This document shows positions 9,243-10,616 of a stretch of DNA of 10,616 nt, one piece after another. The notes below the pieces were generated by a model that worked only from the letters and a program-made list of their open reading frames with translations, ran no database searches and was not told where the DNA came from. Origin of the DNA: Ochromonadaceae sp. CCMP2298 (Eukaryota > Sar > Synurophyceae > Ochromonadales > Ochromonadaceae); contig MU634715.1 of the NCBI GenBank assembly GCA_026770595.1, positions 1 through 10,616 of the forward strand, in the 5' to 3' direction. A program made the translations under genes and the position numbers. Each line of letters opens with the position of its first letter. Position 1 is the first letter of the stretch.

Positions 9243-9281
9243 TGTAACGACCGTACTATTATGTGTTGTGCGGCCGTTACA
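9243..9281. repeat. 11-bp imperfect inverted repeat TGTAACGACCG / CGGCCGTTACA
   Basis: Arms 9243-9253 and 9271-9281 match with one mismatch around a 17-base loop; a further GTAAC follows a few bases later. It lies about 40-75 bases before the MITE and about 400 bases before the GC-rich gene, so it could be a palindromic protein-binding site of that gene's upstream region. Confidence 0.4.
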
Positions 9282-9312
9282 AAGCGTAACTACCTCGCTG
9301 CTGCTCACCGGA

Positions 9313-9318
9313 GAGAAC
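9313..9318. repeat. Target-site duplication, left copy (GAGAAC)
   Basis: GAGAAC abuts the left CAGT terminus; the same six bases abut the right terminus. A seventh base, C, also matches but overlaps the left terminus. Confidence 0.7.
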
Positions 9319-9323
9319 CAGTG

Positions 9324-9412
9324 CGCGGAAAAAGGCGTCCCAAAAAATAAAAGGCGCCCCAAACGCTGTTCGGAGGGAATTAGCAGAGGCTGACGCCAAT
9401 TAATAAAAAATA
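9324..9412 (+). repeat. MITE left arm, 89-bp perfect inverted repeat
   Basis: Exact reverse complement of 9455-9543. It contains two related boxes, GGCGTCCCAAA (9334-9344) and GGCGCCCCAAA (9353-9363), possible subterminal transposase-binding sites. The inner end is AT-rich. Confidence 0.9.
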
Positions 9413-9454
9413 CTTTTATCACAGACATTTTGATAAAAAGTACGACTCACCGGC

Positions 9455-9543
9455 TATTTTTTATTAATTGGCGTCAGCCTCTGCTAATTCCCTCCGAACA
9501 GCGTTTGGGGCGCCTTTTATTTTTTGGGACGCCTTTTTCCGCG
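9455..9543 (-). repeat. MITE right arm, 89-bp perfect inverted repeat
   Basis: Exact reverse complement of 9324-9412. The 42-base spacer between the arms contains a further imperfect inverted pair, ACTTTTATCA and TGATAAAAAGT, so the whole element can fold almost end to end. Confidence 0.9.
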
Positions 9544-9548
9544 GACTG

Positions 9549-9554
9549 GAGAAC
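9549..9554. repeat. Target-site duplication, right copy (GAGAAC)
   Basis: GAGAAC starts immediately after the last base of the right terminus (ACTG, ending 9548). The inferred empty site is CCGGAGA-GAAC-CGGC-like host DNA with a single GAGAAC. Confidence 0.7.
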
Positions 9555-9662
9555 CGGCAATATTTTACACTCTCTTTCAGAGGAGGTCTTCGAGGGGGCG
9601 CTGCTCCAGAGGAGTTCAGCCAAAGGCATTAAACTGCTCCGATCTGAGCCGTCCTCTTCGTC
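9555..9662 (+). promoter_or_regulatory. Probable 5' flank/5' UTR of the GC-rich gene
   Basis: About 108 bases between the MITE and the ATG at 9663. A TATA-like TATTTTA occurs at 9561-9567, about 96 bases before the ATG, in otherwise GC-rich DNA. An in-frame TGA at 9645 precedes the ATG, so this stretch is not an N-terminal extension of the same frame unless spliced. The promoter call is inferred from position only. Confidence 0.3.
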
Positions 9663-10616
9663 ATGGACGGGGGTGTGGACGACCGCGCCGCGAAGGCGGA
9701 CCTATCCGACGTCTCGGATCTCTCAGACGCGGAGGAGGAAGAGGGGGACACGAGCAAGCTGGCACCGGTTCTTGAATCGCTAACGCTGGATGATGTCCCG
9801 TACAGCCGCGATCTGCAGTGGATCAACGTGGCCTCCGGCGCGCGACCGGTGATCTCGCAGTCGCGGTCGAGGCAGGGGAATGCAACTGCTGGCACCGTCG
9901 CCGATACTGATAGGATACGGAGGAGCGACAAAAAGTTTCTGGTGGATGTGGGTGTGACCGACGGGGCAAGAGGCGGACGTACCAGGTCGCGGCGCAAGAG
10001 AGGCGCAAGAGGTGGTAGAGGAGCCTCGGAAATCAGCAAGGGCGACAGCAGAGGAGGCAGCATGGGAGGCAGCAAGGCGGAAAGTGGAAGCAGAGGCGGA
10101 AGCAGAGGAGACAGCAGAGGGGGGGGAGGGGGCAGAGGAGGGAGCAGAGAGCGGGACTGGCGGGAGTCCCCCAAAGTTCCAGTGGCGATGAGTCTGGATG
10201 ACATCCCATACGACAGGGACCTGCAGTGGATGAACGTCCCCACTGGCGCGCGTCCCAGGCCCCCCCCTCCCCCCGCAGGTACGGGCACAGGTGTTACACA
10301 GTCGCGCCGGTCCCGTGGGAGAAATGGGGGAGCAGTCCTAGAGAGAGAAGCAGGGCAGGTGGGGTTTATGGGCGGGGTGGGTGGGGAGGGGGAAGTGAGT
10401 GTGAGAGAGAAGAAACTAGTGGATGTGAGTGATGCTAGCAACCGACCGGAGAGGAACAGGATGGAGAGGAACCGACCGAGCAGGGCAGAGGGCAGGCGGT
10501 GGAAAGCTGGACTTACCGGGGACGGCGGACAGACCCAGTTGGACAGACAGGATGGTGACATGGGTGGTACGGTAGGCGGGAGAGGTGGAGGAGGTGGGGG
10601 AGGTGGCGGGGGTGTA
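9663..10616 (+). CDS. Partial Arg/Gly/Ser-rich protein with a duplicated LDDxPYxRDLQWxNV module (unrecognised)
   Basis: An open frame of 318 codons runs from ATG 9663 (in-frame TGA at 9645 upstream) to the right edge without a stop, so the C-terminus is missing. Residues 1-39 are acidic (SDLSDAEEEEGD). Residues 42-62 carry LDDVPYSRDLQWINV...GARP, followed by SQSRSR (65-70), KKFLVDV (90-96) and a long R/G/S region (about 100-170) with RGG, RGGS and RGDS repeats. The three segments recur in the same order: LDDIPYDRDLQWMNV...GARP (178-198), TQSRRSR (212-218) and KKLVDV (250-255). The C-terminal part shown is Arg/Asn-rich then poly-Gly. RGG repeats usually bind RNA or G-rich nucleic acid and can drive condensates; that is inference here. 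GTGAGT sequences near 10394 and 10426 could be 5' splice sites, so the 3' part may be intronic. The family is not recognised. Confidence 0.65.
   Translation, partial: MDGGVDDRAAKADLSDVSDLSDAEEEEGDTSKLAPVLESLTLDDVPYSRDLQWINVASGARPVISQSRSRQGNATAGTVADTDRIRRSDKKFLVDVGVTDGARGGRTRSRRKRGARGGRGASEISKGDSRGGSMGGSKAESGSRGGSRGDSRGGGGGRGGSRERDWRESPKVPVAMSLDDIPYDRDLQWMNVPTGARPRPPPPPAGTGTGVTQSRRSRGRNGGAVLEREAGQVGFMGGVGGEGEVSVREKKLVDVSDASNRPERNRMERNRPSRAEGRRWKAGLTGDGGQTQLDRQDGDMGGTVGGRGGGGGGGGGGV
10119..10142 (+). other. Second putative G-quadruplex
   Basis: A run of 8 G, then 5 G, then 3 G within 24 bases gives four possible GGG tracts; one loop would be about 7-9 bases. It encodes part of the Gly-rich stretch between the two protein modules, so the G richness may simply follow from Gly codons. 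Confidence 0.4.
10374..10392 (+). other. Putative G-quadruplex with single-base loops
   Basis: Four G runs of 4, 3, 4 and 5 bases are separated by T, T and A. It lies on the coding strand of the partial GC-rich gene, so it would also be present in its RNA if that part is exonic. Confidence 0.6.

Larger units (their letters stand above)
9319..9548. mobile_element. Foldback/MITE-type non-autonomous DNA transposon (230 bp)
   Basis: Both ends begin CAGT when read inward (CAGTGCGCGG on the left, CAGTCCGCGG on the right). After the single mismatch at the fifth base, 89 bases (9324-9412) pair perfectly with 9455-9543, leaving a 42-base spacer. GAGAAC occurs directly outside both ends (9313-9318 and 9549-9554), as expected of a target-site duplication. 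No reading frame inside encodes a transposase; apparent protein matches between the two arms are just the palindrome read from both strands. The CAGTG-like terminus recalls hAT elements, but those make 8-bp duplications and only 6 (or 7) bases match here, so the superfamily is left open. The perfect arms imply recent insertion or an arm-homogenising process. Confidence 0.8.

Noticed and set aside
9319-9548. The inverted repeat as the terminal repeat of the DIRS-order element
   Set aside because: Both arms lie side by side downstream of the recombinase and are flanked by a short target duplication, which fits an independent small DNA transposon.
9319-9548. Firm assignment of the MITE to the hAT superfamily
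   Set aside because: CAGTG-like termini fit, but the 8-bp flanks (GAGAGAAC and GAGAACCG) do not match; only GAGAAC is duplicated.
9430-9783. Plus-strand frame across the MITE right arm, sharing a protein segment with a minus-strand frame at 9234-9428
   Set aside because: The shared peptide is produced by reading the two arms of a perfect inverted repeat from opposite strands; it ends in the upstream region of the GC-rich gene.
9629-10561. 310-codon open frame on the minus strand, rich in Leu/Pro/Ser
   Set aside because: It is the antisense of the plus-strand RGG frame. The duplicated module differs mostly at synonymous positions in the plus frame, and poly-Leu/Pro/Ser is what antisense of Gly/Arg/Ser codons gives.

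Overview
The window is eukaryotic DNA dominated by one large, decayed tyrosine-recombinase retrotransposon of the DIRS order. The evidence is a reverse transcriptase/RNase H reading frame followed on the same strand by a tyrosine recombinase with an H-x-x-R box, a Trp and a downstream Tyr. A gag-like region with a Cys/His segment lies in front of them. There is no LTR, integrase or aspartic-protease signature, and no methyltransferase domain between RNase H and the recombinase, so the gene order is closer to Ngaro-like elements than to classic DIRS1. Such elements occur in oomycetes, algae, fungi, other protists and some animals; the host cannot be fixed from this window.

Layout. About 3-4731 is an unusually long upstream/gag region that can only be read by changing frame about four times and passing several in-frame stops: an unrecognised Ser/Pro/Arg-rich protein first, then a gag-like protein. 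4867-6996 is an uninterrupted RT-RNase H frame that nevertheless shows YVDE instead of YVDD and an Asn where the last RNase H Asp is expected. 6900/6999-8214 is the tyrosine recombinase, broken by one stop (7155) and by one extra base (7500) next to its first catalytic Arg. 8215-about 9120 is AT-rich, gene-poor DNA with small hairpins and two AATAAA signals; the element's right end must be in or near it but cannot be placed, because the left end lies outside the window.

9319-9548 is a separate 230-bp miniature inverted-repeat (foldback) transposable element: 89-bp perfect arms, termini starting CAGT, and a 6-bp direct repeat GAGAAC flush against both ends. It sits about 115 bp upstream of the start of a GC-rich gene.

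9663-10616 is an open frame of 318 codons that runs off the right edge. It encodes an acidic N-terminus and long Arg/Gly/Ser-rich stretches, with a duplicated module (LDDxPYxRDLQWxNV). Differences between the two copies fall largely at synonymous positions of the plus-strand frame, which is good evidence that this strand is the coding one. Its function is not recognised. The retrotransposon genes would act together (gag particle, reverse transcription, recombinase-mediated integration), but this copy looks inactive. The most noteworthy items are the MITE beside the gene, the duplicated-module gene, and the oversized gag region of the DIRS-order element.
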